A stretch of DNA of 64,000 nt from VRUE01 sp963695835 (lineage in GTDB: Bacteria; Actinomycetota; Thermoleophilia; Solirubrobacterales; 70-9), in the NCBI GenBank assembly GCA_963695835.1, contig CAVOHR010000001.1, positions 1,240,001 to 1,304,000 of the forward strand, given 5' to 3'. The notes under the pieces were generated by a model, which was not told where the DNA came from, ran no database searches, and saw nothing but the letters and a program-made list of their open reading frames with translations. The translations under genes and the position numbers were made by a program. Below are positions 41,245-51,866 of this stretch, in pieces. Every line of letters starts with the position of its first letter. Within the stretch, counting starts at the first letter, position 1.

Positions 41245-42677
41245 TGCCGCCCGACACCGCAGCCGCCGCCGCCCGACCGCCGCAGATGTCAGACAACCCG
41301 GTGCGGCGCGTCGCCGGCGACATGCTGGCCGAGTGGCGGGGAAGGGGCAAGTTCCCGCCCGGCCCGGGCGACTTCAGCCTCGCCCGCACCCACAAGGTCG
41401 CCACCGACCCGCTGCCGCTACTGCTCGGCGCCTACGAAGAGCACGGGCCGATCTTCAGCATGCGGCTGCTCCACAGCCGGGTCGTCTTCATGCTCGGGCC
41501 GGAGGCCAACAACTTCGTCACCGTCGCCCACCCGGAGAACTTCCACTGGCGCGAGTCGAGCTTCGGCGACCTGATCCCGCTGCTCGGCGACGGCCTCTTG
41601 ACGATCGACGACGACTACCACGACCGGGCGCGGGCGATCATGATGCCCGCCTTCCACCGCCGCCAGCTGACCGCCGCGGTCGAGGCGATGACGAGCGAGG
41701 CGGAGGCGGCGATCGCCGCCCTGCGGCCGGGCGCCGTCATCGACCTCTACGACTGGATGCGCAACCTGGCGATGCGGATCGCGATGCGCGCCCTGCTCGG
41801 CCTCGACCCGGACGAGTCGGGCAAGGGGGCCGCCGCGGCCGAGCACTTCGAGCGGGCGCTCGGCTTCTACGGGATCGACTACCCGCTGCGGCTGCTGCGC
41901 GGCCCCGGCTCGCCCTGGCGCAAGCTGATCGCCTCGCGCCGGGTGCTCGACGAGATCGTCTTCGGCGAGATCGAGCGGCGGCGGGCGGCTCCCGACGAGG
42001 GGCGCCAGGACATCCTCAGCCTGCTGCTCGGCGCCCGCGGCGAGGCGGGGGAGGCGTTCAGCGACCGCGAGGTCCGCGACCAGACGATGACCCTGATGTT
42101 CGCCGGGCACGACACCTCGACCTCGACCCTGAGCTTCATGATGCACGAGCTGGCCCGCCACCCGGAGGTGGTCGAGCGGCTGCGCGAGGAGCAGGACCGC
42201 GTGCTCGGCGGCGAGCCGCCCACGGTCGACCGGCTGGAAAGGGAGATGCCCTACCTCGAGATGGTCCTCGACGAGGTGCTGCGCCTCTACCCGCCGGCCT
42301 GGATCGGCCCGCGCCGCGCCGTCCGCGACTTCGAGTTCGGCGGCTACTCGGTGCCGCGCGGCGCCTACGTCAACTACTGCTCCTGGGCCAGCCACCGCAT
42401 CCCCGAGGTCTTCCCCGAGCCGGAGGCGTTCATCCCCGAGCGCTTCGCGCCGGAGCGCAAGGCGGCGCTGCCGCGCGGCGCCTACGTCCCCTTCGGCGGC
42501 GGCCAGCGGATCTGCATCGGCAAGCGCTTCGGCCAGACCGAGGTGAAGCTGGTGGCGACGATGCTGCTGGAGCGGCTGCGCCTCGACGCCCTCCCGGGCC
42601 GCACGATGACGGTGCGCCAGATGCCGACCCTGTCACCCCGGGGCGGTCTGCGGATGCGGGTACTGCCGCGCGCGTGA
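41245..42677 (+). CDS. Cytochrome P450
   Basis: About 476 residues from ATG 41245 (ATG 41232 also possible but lies inside the -10 box). I-helix AGHDTST, K-helix EVLRLYPPAW with ExxR, and heme loop FGGGQRICIGKRF with the Cys ligand. Domain begins GKFPPGPGDFSLARTHK. Soluble bacterial monooxygenase; no ferredoxin or reductase gene nearby, so its electron donor is elsewhere. Substrate unknown. The palindrome on the promoter suggests induction by substrate. Confidence 0.92.
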
Positions 42678-42738
42678 GGGCGCTCGTCGTCTCCGACACC
42701 CACTTCGGCGCCCGGACCGGGCGGGCCCGCCACCGCCT
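42674..42738 (+). pseudogene. Metallophosphoesterase 5' remnant
   Basis: GTG 42674 overlaps the P450 stop (GTGA) and encodes VRALVVSDTHFGARTGR, the start of a calcineurin-like phosphoesterase (first metal motif DTH). After about 21 codons the sequence runs into the 3' end of the convergent glutamine synthetase gene, so the rest is missing. A deletion or an assembly join; the start/stop coupling shows it was once the next gene of the P450 operon. Confidence 0.65.
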
Positions 42739-44880
42739 CTACTTGATGAACAGCATCTCCTCGTACTTCGGCAGCGGCCAGAGGTCGTCGGTGATGACCT
42801 TCTCCAGCTTGTCGGCCGCCTCGCGGACGGCGGCCATCGCCGCCAGCTGCTTGTCGCGGGCGTAGATCGCCAGGTCCATGCCCTCGAGCTCGCCCGGGTA
42901 GGCGTTGGCGGATTCCAGCTCGCCGAGCGCGCTGACCAGCTCGTCGACCAGGCCGCGGACCTCGCCCTCGATCGTCGAGACGCCCGACTCGGCGATCAGC
43001 GCCAGGTGGCGCAGCGCCGCCGGCAGGATCATCGTCTTGGCGATCGAGAAGGTCGTCTCCGCCTCGATGTTGGCGCGGATCGCGTACTGCTCGAGCCAGA
43101 CCTCATAGCGAGACTCCAGCTCGCGCTCGGAGAGCACGTCGTACTCGCCGAAGGCCTTCACGGTCTGCTCGGTGAGCACTTCCGGCAGCGCCTCGGGCGT
43201 CGTCCGCAGGTTCTTCAGCCCCCGTTGCTCGGCTTCCGCGTGCCACTCCTCGGCGTAGTTGTCGCCGTCGAAGCAGATCTGCTTGTTGGCTGCGTAGGAA
43301 TCTTTGACGATCTCGATCACCGCCTCGGGCATCTGCGTCCCGGAGGAGAGCTTCCTCTCCAGCTTGCCGGCCAGCTCGTCGATCGCCTCGGCGGCGATCG
43401 TGTTCAGCACCGTGTTGGGGAAGGCGAGCGACATGCTCGACCCCAGCGCCCGGAACTCGAATTTGTTGCCGGTGAAGGCGAACGGCGAGGTGCGGTTGCG
43501 GTCGCCGCCGTGCATCGGCAGGGTCGGCAGCACGGTCGCCCCCAGCTCGAGGAAGGAGGCCGGCGTGTTGGGGTCGCCTTCGCCGGTCGCGATCGCCTCG
43601 AAGACCTTCTCCAGCTCGGCGCCGAGGAAGATCGAGATGATCGCCGGCGGCGCCTCGTTGGCGCCGAGCCGGTGGTCCTGGCCGATGTTGGCGACCGAGG
43701 CGCGCAGCAGCCCCTGGTGCTTGTTGACGGCCTGGATCACCGCCGCGCAGAAGAAGAGGAAGTGGATGTTGTCGGCCGGGGTGTCGCCCGGGTCGAGCAG
43801 GTTGGTCCCGGTGTCGGTCCCCATCGACCAGTTGTTGTGCTTGCCCGAGCCGTTGACGCCGGCGAACGGCTTCTCGTGCAGCAGGCAGACCAGGCCGTAG
43901 CGCCGCGCGACGCTTTCCAGCACCTGCATCGACAGCTGCTGGTGGTCGGAGCCGACGTTGGAGTTCTCGAACACCGGCGCGATCTCGTACTGGTTCGGCG
44001 CCACCTCGTTGTGGCGGGTCTTGACCGGGATGCCGAGCTTGCGCATCTCCAGCTCGGCCTCCAGCATGCAGGCGAGGATCCGCTCCGGGATCGAGCCGAA
44101 GTAGTGGTCGTCGAGCTCGTGGCCCTTCGGCGGCTTGGCGCCGAACAGGGTGCGCCCGGTCGAGATCAGGTCGGGCCGCTCGAAGAAGTACTGCTCGTCG
44201 ATCAGGAAGTACTCCTGCTCGGGCCCGACCGTGGTGAAGACGCCCCGGCTGTCCTCGTCGCCGAGCAGCCGCAGCGCCTTGATCGCCGAGCGCGAGAGCG
44301 CGTCCATCGAGCGCAGCAGCGGGATCTTCGCGTCGAGCGCCTCGCCGGTCCAGGAGGCGAAGGCGGTCGGGATGCAGAGCAGCGCCCCGTTCGGGTTCTC
44401 GAGGATGAAGGCGGGGGAGGTCGGGTCCCAGGCGGTGTAGCCGCGCGCCTCGAAGGTGGCGCGGACGCCGCCGGTCGGGAAGGAGGAGGCGTCGGGCTCG
44501 CCCTGGATCAGCTCCCTGCCGGAGAAGCCGGCCAGCGCCGTGCCCTCGGCGCCGGGGTCGAAGAAGGAGTCGTGCTTCTCCGCGGTGGAGCCGGTGAGCG
44601 GCTGGAACATGTGGGTGAAGTGGGTGGCGCCCTTCTCCAGCGCCCAGTCCTTCATCGCGGTGGCGACGGCGTCGGCGAGGCTCGGGTCGAGCCCCTCGCC
44701 CAGGGTCGACTGCAGCCTCTCGAAGACGTCGGCCGGCAGCCGTTCGCGCTGCACGGCGACCGAGAAGACGTTGGCGCCGAAGGGGTCGTTCTCGGGCAGG
44801 GTCAGGTCGATCGCGCCGAGGGCCTCCCCATTGGAGCTCCACTGCGCGGCGGTCACGTTCTGCTGGCGGATACGAGTCAT
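42739..44880 (-). CDS. glnN: Type III glutamine synthetase
   Basis: 713 residues, the GSIII length. GSIII markers: THFTHMFQPLTGSTAEKHDSF split around HMFQPLTG, RHNEVAPNQYEIAP, FAGVNGSGKHNNWSMGT and RTSPFAFTGNKFEFRALGS-type region (GNKFEFRALG). Makes glutamine from glutamate, NH4+ and ATP. No adenylylation loop Tyr as in GSI is expected. Start ATG 44880. A palindrome 110 bases upstream may be its operator. The ammonium transporter at 55763 belongs to the same nitrogen economy. Confidence 0.95.
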   Translation of the reverse strand: MTRIRQQNVTAAQWSSNGEALGAIDLTLPENDPFGANVFSVAVQRERLPADVFERLQSTLGEGLDPSLADAVATAMKDWALEKGATHFTHMFQPLTGSTAEKHDSFFDPGAEGTALAGFSGRELIQGEPDASSFPTGGVRATFEARGYTAWDPTSPAFILENPNGALLCIPTAFASWTGEALDAKIPLLRSMDALSRSAIKALRLLGDEDSRGVFTTVGPEQEYFLIDEQYFFERPDLISTGRTLFGAKPPKGHELDDHYFGSIPERILACMLEAELEMRKLGIPVKTRHNEVAPNQYEIAPVFENSNVGSDHQQLSMQVLESVARRYGLVCLLHEKPFAGVNGSGKHNNWSMGTDTGTNLLDPGDTPADNIHFLFFCAAVIQAVNKHQGLLRASVANIGQDHRLGANEAPPAIISIFLGAELEKVFEAIATGEGDPNTPASFLELGATVLPTLPMHGGDRNRTSPFAFTGNKFEFRALGSSMSLAFPNTVLNTIAAEAIDELAGKLERKLSSGTQMPEAVIEIVKDSYAANKQICFDGDNYAEEWHAEAEQRGLKNLRTTPEALPEVLTEQTVKAFGEYDVLSERELESRYEVWLEQYAIRANIEAETTFSIAKTMILPAALRHLALIAESGVSTIEGEVRGLVDELVSALGELESANAYPGELEGMDLAIYARDKQLAAMAAVREAADKLEKVITDDLWPLPKYEEMLFIK

Positions 44881-44992
44881 CGCTGTGTCAGTCCCTCGCT
44901 TGCGGCGCGCCCGGCGGCGGGCGCGTTCGGTTACCGGTCCACTCCCATAGGAAGAGCCAGGAGAGCGTAATGGGCGCGGCTCGCAGATGACT

Positions 44993-45008
44993 TTGTACCG
45001 CGGTACAA
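44993..45008. promoter_or_regulatory. 16-base palindrome upstream of glnN
   Basis: TTGTACCGCGGTACAA is a perfect 8+8 palindrome in the glnN-corA gap, 113 bases before the glnN start and 42 bases after the corA stop. It may be an operator for glnN; it does not look like a GlnR box. Confidence 0.45.
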
Positions 45009-45049
45009 GGTTCCCCCGGCGGCCTTGTCCACCGGTTGAGCGAGGGCTC

Positions 45050-46060
45050 TCAGCGCAGCGAGCGGCGCAGCGTCGCGATCAGGCGCTGGACCGCGTCCTG
45101 GTCGGGCTGAACCGGCGTGCCGCGCCGTTTCACCGCCATCCAGGTGGCCGCGGTGGCGAGGGCGGCGCCGCCGACTCCGAGGACGAAGAAGGCGAGCGGC
45201 GTGTCGACCTCGCCGATCATCCAACCGAAGTTCATGCCGAAGAAGCCGGTGAGGAAGGTCAGCGGCAGGAAGATCGTCGCCACCATCGTCAGCCAGTACA
45301 TCGTCTCGTTCAGCCGCAGGTCCATCAGCTTGGCCATCGTGTCGGCGGCGGCGTCGATGCCGTCGACCAGCCTGTTCAGCTGCTCGTAGATGCGCTCGAA
45401 GTAGCGCTCGTTGTCGGGCACCAGGCCGTCGACCTGGCCGATCTCCTGGCCTATCCGCTCGAAGATCCCCCGCTGCGGCCCGAGCTGGCGGCGCATCGTC
45501 GTCAGCCGCAGGCTGATCGCCCGCAGCGTCCCCATCCGCACCCGCGCGTTGCCGGTTTCCCCGGTTAGGACCTGCATCCCCTCCAGGGCCAGCTCGGTGT
45601 CGTTGAGCGCGTCGAAGGCGGTGGCGACCATCGCGTCGAGGACGGCGTAGACGATGTATTGCTCGCTGCGCCCGTCGGAGCTGTAGCTGGGGAGCTGGCC
45701 GGGCAGCGAGACGCGCTCGCGGTGGACGGTGAGCAGGTAATCGCCGTGGACCAGCACGTTGACCTCGATCGCGCCCAGCCCCGGCGTCTCCTCGCCCTCG
45801 CCGCGATCGGCCTCCAGGTAGCAGTGGAAGGGGAAGACGACGTGCTGGCCGTCGGCGTGGAAGCGCCGCGAAGGTGGCCTGCCCGGTTCGAAGTCGAGCA
45901 GCGGCCGCCTGGCGTGGGGCGGTATGTCGAGCGCCTCGCCCAGCTCCTCCGCCGGCCAGTCGGCGGCGCAGAGGTCGATCCAGAAGAAATGGCCCTGCTC
46001 GCGCAGCGTCGCGATCCGCTCGCGCTCGCTGCCCCCGAGGCCCTCGACGATCTCGCTCAT
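45050..46060 (-). CDS. corA: CorA-like magnesium/divalent cation transporter
   Basis: 336 residues from ATG 46060. Long helical cytosolic domain and two C-terminal membrane segments with the pore motif GMN in TGFFGMNFGWM, and preceding YWLTMVATIFLPLTFLTG. C-terminus is basic. Imports Mg2+ (perhaps Co2+ or Ni2+) as a pentamer. The start at 46129 would run into the hairpin element and is less likely. Confidence 0.92.
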   Translation of the reverse strand: MSEIVEGLGGSERERIATLREQGHFFWIDLCAADWPAEELGEALDIPPHARRPLLDFEPGRPPSRRFHADGQHVVFPFHCYLEADRGEGEETPGLGAIEVNVLVHGDYLLTVHRERVSLPGQLPSYSSDGRSEQYIVYAVLDAMVATAFDALNDTELALEGMQVLTGETGNARVRMGTLRAISLRLTTMRRQLGPQRGIFERIGQEIGQVDGLVPDNERYFERIYEQLNRLVDGIDAAADTMAKLMDLRLNETMYWLTMVATIFLPLTFLTGFFGMNFGWMIGEVDTPLAFFVLGVGGAALATAATWMAVKRRGTPVQPDQDAVQRLIATLRRSLR

Positions 46061-46097
46061 CCCGACAACGAGGCTAGAGGCGACCCAGGACGCGACT

Positions 46098-46141
46098 CGT
46101 TGAAGGATTGCGGGTGCTATTGGCCCCACAATCCTTCAACG
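46098..46141. repeat. Dispersed hairpin element, copy 3
   Basis: CGTTGAAGGATTG and CAATCCTTCAACG form perfect 13-base arms around an 18-base centre that contains GCTATTGGCCCC. Lies in the divergent gap between corA and the beta-oxidation fusion gene, so it cannot be a simple terminator. Confidence 0.75.
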
Positions 46142-46191
46142 ACCGCCCGGCTATAGCCTTGGCCGGTCCCCGACTTGGAGGAATCCAGCCA

Positions 46192-48192
<2,001 letters not shown>

Positions 48193-48313
48193 CCACATCA
48201 GCTGACCTTTTCGTCTGGCATCTCAAGCAATTCATTCTCAGATTTCTGGCAATGTGGCGATCGAAGCCGGCAGATTTCGAAGCGTCGTTTCAATCAACTA
48301 GGCTGGCCTCAAT

Positions 48314-49996
48314 GTGAGCAGTCCGGCGGCGGCAGCATCCTCTTCTATTGCTCCCAGAGCCCGAGTTCGCAATCGAGGCGGCGTGGGTGATCTCCATCGG
48401 AAGGTCAATGGCGTCTTCTATACGCCTCCCCGCCTGGCCGAGTTGCTCGCCGAATGGGCGTTGAGGGGGCAGCCCGAGCGAATTCTCGAGCCGGCGTTCG
48501 GTGACGGCGTGTTTCTTCGAGCGGCTCACAAAACGCTGGTGGAGGCAGGGGTACCCGAGCCGACCCAGAGGCTGTTTGGAGTTGAGATCGATCCGGATGG
48601 GCCGCGGCGGCTACGCGAAGCCGGTTTGGAGTTGACCTCGGAACAACTACGTCAAAACGACCTTCTTGCGCTGGATGCGAAGTCGCTGGGAGGACGATTC
48701 GGTGCGATCATCGGCAACCCGCCCTACATCCGCCACCATCTGCTGAGCGAGGAGCTAGTGGAGCGTGGCCGCAGGGGTGCGAAACGACTCGGGATCGAGT
48801 TGAACGGGCGCAGTGACGCCTGGGCCTATTTCTGCGCGCACTTGGTGACCTTCCTCGATAGTGGCGGCAGGTTGGCGCTGGTGCTGCCGGGCTCGGTCTT
48901 GCACGCCGACTATGCCAAGCCGCTGCTGAACGCGCTCGCTTCTGAGCGGGGCGAGGTGCAGCTGATTCGGATCAGCGACCGGCTCTTTGCCGGCGTGCAG
49001 GAGCGAACGGTAGTGCTGCTGATCGATCGAACCAAGCCCAGCGGGGGGTCGGTGGTCTACCGGCAGATCGCCAACCTCGAGGGGCTGAAGCGGGCACTGA
49101 GGCGGCCGCCGCGAAGGCCGCACGCCGCGAGAGTGGATGCAAGCAATGACAATCAGAACCCGCGACTGCCGTGGCGCCTGACCCGAGCCGAGGCGGCAGT
49201 CTGGGAGGAGATTTGCGCCGAGGAGGCGGTTACGTCGCTTAGCGAGTTGGTGAAGATCCGGATTGGAGTCGTGACCGGGGCAAACTCCTTCTTCATTCGA
49301 TCCGAGGCCGAGGTGGCGGGCCTGGGCGCGGCGGTCGACTCGGTGGCAATCGTCTCCCGTGGCGCCTGGTTAAGAGGCCCGCGCTGGACTCGGCGGGCGC
49401 AAGCGAGGATGGCCGAAAAGCCGTCGCGGCTGGTGCTTTTCCCAGGGAGCGAGAGTCGCCTAATCGAGGCGGCAAAAGCGGAGCTGAGGCGTGCTGAGGA
49501 AGAGGGGCTGAATCTAAGAAGCCACTGCGCGAGGCGCTTGCCGTGGTACTCGATCACCGACACCGCGGCCCCGGATCTATTGCTCCCCTACATGGCATCA
49601 CAGCCGCCGCGACTGATCAGCAACAAGGCGAGGGCGACGTGCACGAACACCGTTCACCGAGTCTGGCTTCTTCCGCAGGCCGAACTGGAGGCGGAGTCGA
49701 TCGCCGCCGCGTCGTGGACGACGCTCTATCGGCTCTCAGCCGAGCTTGTCGGGCGAAGCTACGGGGGTGGCGTCTTGAAGCTGGAGCCAAACGGGGCGAC
49801 GCAACTGGTGCTGCCAGCGCTCGACTGTAAAGGGCTGGTCTGCGAGATCGAGGCGGCGCTAGAGGTCGATGGGATCGAAGCGGCGAGGAGGATCGCCGAC
49901 CGGCGGCTGCTGGTGGAGGGGCTGGGGATCTCGGCGAAGGCCGTTGCGAAGCTCGAGGCTGCGGCGGAGCGTCTGGAGGGGCTGCGACGACGATAG
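48314..49996 (+). CDS. N6-adenine DNA methyltransferase (TaqI-like)
   Basis: 560 residues from GTG 48314. VNGVFYTPPRLAELLAEWAL opens the catalytic domain; SAM motif I is ILEPAFGDGVFL, motif IV GNPPYIRHH. The C-half (about 280-560) holds a target-recognition region (VKIRIGVVTGANSFFIRSEAE, GVLKLEPNGATQLVLP) and a helical tail, as in TaqI/Eco57I-type enzymes. Methylates adenine in a site that cannot be read from sequence. No endonuclease gene is recognisable. It is convergent with the kinase operon (19 bases between stops) and shares its lower GC and codon use. Confidence 0.88.
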   Translation: MSSPAAAASSSIAPRARVRNRGGVGDLHRKVNGVFYTPPRLAELLAEWALRGQPERILEPAFGDGVFLRAAHKTLVEAGVPEPTQRLFGVEIDPDGPRRLREAGLELTSEQLRQNDLLALDAKSLGGRFGAIIGNPPYIRHHLLSEELVERGRRGAKRLGIELNGRSDAWAYFCAHLVTFLDSGGRLALVLPGSVLHADYAKPLLNALASERGEVQLIRISDRLFAGVQERTVVLLIDRTKPSGGSVVYRQIANLEGLKRALRRPPRRPHAARVDASNDNQNPRLPWRLTRAEAAVWEEICAEEAVTSLSELVKIRIGVVTGANSFFIRSEAEVAGLGAAVDSVAIVSRGAWLRGPRWTRRAQARMAEKPSRLVLFPGSESRLIEAAKAELRRAEEEGLNLRSHCARRLPWYSITDTAAPDLLLPYMASQPPRLISNKARATCTNTVHRVWLLPQAELEAESIAAASWTTLYRLSAELVGRSYGGGVLKLEPNGATQLVLPALDCKGLVCEIEAALEVDGIEAARRIADRRLLVEGLGISAKAVAKLEAAAERLEGLRRR

Positions 49997-50014
49997 TCGG
50001 GCGCTCAACGGCAA

Positions 50015-50758
50015 TTAGAGGGCGAGCTGATCGGCGTCGGGAAAGCCCTTCAGGCTAAGGAGCGGCGAGCCGACCGTGGCAGCTCGGAGGACACCCTGCT
50101 GCCAATCGAAGAAGGCGGTGAGGCGATCCTTTTGGATTTTGCGCCACCCTCTGGTCTGGCGGTTTTGCCGGATGATCTCCTCGCGCCAGCGGACCTGGAA
50201 TAGCTCGCTGAGGAGGAACTCGAGACAGGCCATCGGCGTCGGGGGGTAGCTGGGAAGGCGGGGGACAGGCATCGATTTTGGGAAAGGAGGGCTGCAGTGC
50301 TCGCCCAACACTTGGGTGTGGAAGCAGCAGCCCGGCGCATCTTCGGCCCCAATCTCCATCCGCCACATAGCGAGCTCGCTCTGGTCCTTAGCATTGAGCA
50401 GTCGGATCTTGGTAGAGGCGTTGCCGGTGAGATTCACGTATTTGAATGATTTGCCGGGGTCGGTGCGCATTTCCCAGACAAAGCTAAGCAGTCCGATGAC
50501 CGGGACTCCCTTTTCGCGGCTGCCGTCGTTTCGGATCTCATACTCACCGGCACTGGGGGTGGTCCTAATCGGTTCGGCTTCCGGGATCTGCCAGGTGAAC
50601 TCGCGATCGGGGTACAGGCTGGCGGCCTTGATCTGATCCCTCGCAGCATGGACGCGATGGTCGCCACCCTCCAGGAATTTCTCTGCCAGCTCCGGCAGCA
50701 CCCGCAGTTCCTCTTGCAGGCGGGCGCGGTCAAACCTGAGTGGCTTCTCTTCAGTCAT
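50015..50758 (-). CDS. Orphan hypothetical protein, last gene of the GHKL operon
   Basis: 247 residues from ATG 50758 (GTG 50767 possible), overlapping the receiver gene's stop region. No family recognised. Visible parts: helical N-terminus (LQEELRVLPELAEKFLEGG), a beta-rich middle (VPVIGLLSFVWEMRTDPG, SELAMWRMEIG), a Cys/His cluster (PGCCFHTQVLGEHC) and a helical C-terminus with many Arg/Trp (RTRGW, DWQQGVLR). The Cys/His cluster may bind metal. It could be an effector, possibly a nuclease, but no catalytic motif is certain. Confidence 0.7.
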   Translation of the reverse strand: MTEEKPLRFDRARLQEELRVLPELAEKFLEGGDHRVHAARDQIKAASLYPDREFTWQIPEAEPIRTTPSAGEYEIRNDGSREKGVPVIGLLSFVWEMRTDPGKSFKYVNLTGNASTKIRLLNAKDQSELAMWRMEIGAEDAPGCCFHTQVLGEHCSPPFPKSMPVPRLPSYPPTPMACLEFLLSELFQVRWREEIIRQNRQTRGWRKIQKDRLTAFFDWQQGVLRAATVGSPLLSLKGFPDADQLAL

Positions 50759-51866
50759 TCGCGCCATTCAGGAGGCTGCGGTCTGCCGGAAGAACCAGGC
50801 CTCGAAGCCGGGGACTTTCGGCGACGATCTCGGGCAGGCCCCAGGCGTCATCGGCAAAGGCTGGCCAGTCATCGGGCCGCAGGCGAATGGCGGAGTCGAC
50901 TGGGGCGAGCTCCTTTGCTCGGTAGGTGTGATCTATTATTGGCACCACGTCTGATTCGAAAAATTCCAGCCTGCTCGCGTTGAGTTCAGAGAGGGTCGAG
51001 CGCAAGGGACCGAACTCGCCAGAGCCGTCGGTCCACTCAAAGATCAGGTTGTCCACGCCGCTGCGCCACCAGTGTGGCCCGTAGAGCGCGCTGAGAGCGC
51101 CGCTGTAGCTGACCCGCTGCAAAGCGGAGGTTAACTTCGACTTCTTGCCGAGCTCTCGAGTGAGATCGTCGGGATGGATACGAAGCTGAGCCGCAAGTCC
51201 GATCCGGTCGGTGAGAAAGGCCGGGTAGGGCAGGATCCGGTGGGCCATCCAGCGAACCACGGCGAGCGCGTGTGAGGCCCTCGAGAACTCGTGGATTGGA
51301 GGGTGGGCGTCATCGATGTCCTCTTTGGCGGTTTTGAAATACGGAGCCTTGGAATCCAGGCCCAGGAAGCGGTGCAAAGCGGCACTGGCCTTACTTGCAT
51401 CCTGCGGCCAGGTCTTTGGAAGACCCTTGACCGCGGCGGCAAGGGCGATGACTCCCCCGTAGGCGTCCTGATCTTGCTTCTCGAAGACCCACTCGAGGTT
51501 GTTGAGGCGGGCGACGGCGAAGCCGCGAACCTCTTCGGGAAGGCTTCCTGAAATCTTGTCGACTTGGCCCGAGTAAAGGGCAACGCCAGTAACCTCGCGC
51601 CCCCCGAGGCTGCCGATCTGCTCCCTCACCACAGAGCCGAGGGCGAGTCCGTTGGGTGGCGCCGTAAGACCCGTACGCGCGCCCTTCCACTCACTGAGTT
51701 CGTAATCGACTAGGACGAGGTCAGCATCCTTGAGGTCGGTCTGGGTAAATGAATCGGGGGTCTTGACCTTAACCGCCGCGGCCTTGCCGATCAAGCGGCG
51801 CAGCGCATTTCCGTCATCGACGACGTCGTCTATGACGAGGATCGTCGGCTTGGCTGCAGGGCTCAC
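50751..51866 (-). CDS. Receiver-like protein with a novel C-terminal domain
   Basis: 371 residues from ATG 51866, overlapping the kinase stop by four bases. N-terminus resembles a response-regulator receiver: ILVIDDVVDDGN (Asp13-Asp14), putative phospho-acceptor Asp54 in DLVLVDYEL, and GVALYSGQ in place of the conserved Thr/Ser strand. The segment between has an insertion. The C-terminal 220 residues are not a known DNA-binding output domain (HPPIHEFSRASHALAVVRWM, LYGPHWWRSGVDNLIFEW). Likely the signalling partner of the dual GHKL kinase. Confidence 0.75.
   Translation of the reverse strand: MSPAAKPTILVIDDVVDDGNALRRLIGKAAAVKVKTPDSFTQTDLKDADLVLVDYELSEWKGARTGLTAPPNGLALGSVVREQIGSLGGREVTGVALYSGQVDKISGSLPEEVRGFAVARLNNLEWVFEKQDQDAYGGVIALAAAVKGLPKTWPQDASKASAALHRFLGLDSKAPYFKTAKEDIDDAHPPIHEFSRASHALAVVRWMAHRILPYPAFLTDRIGLAAQLRIHPDDLTRELGKKSKLTSALQRVSYSGALSALYGPHWWRSGVDNLIFEWTDGSGEFGPLRSTLSELNASRLEFFESDVVPIIDHTYRAKELAPVDSAIRLRPDDWPAFADDAWGLPEIVAESPRLRGLVLPADRSLLNGAND

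Noticed and set aside
48193..48313. Attachment site or direct repeat at the island's left edge
   Set aside because: Only 6-7 base matches to the right edge (54296-54450), no integrase and no tRNA.
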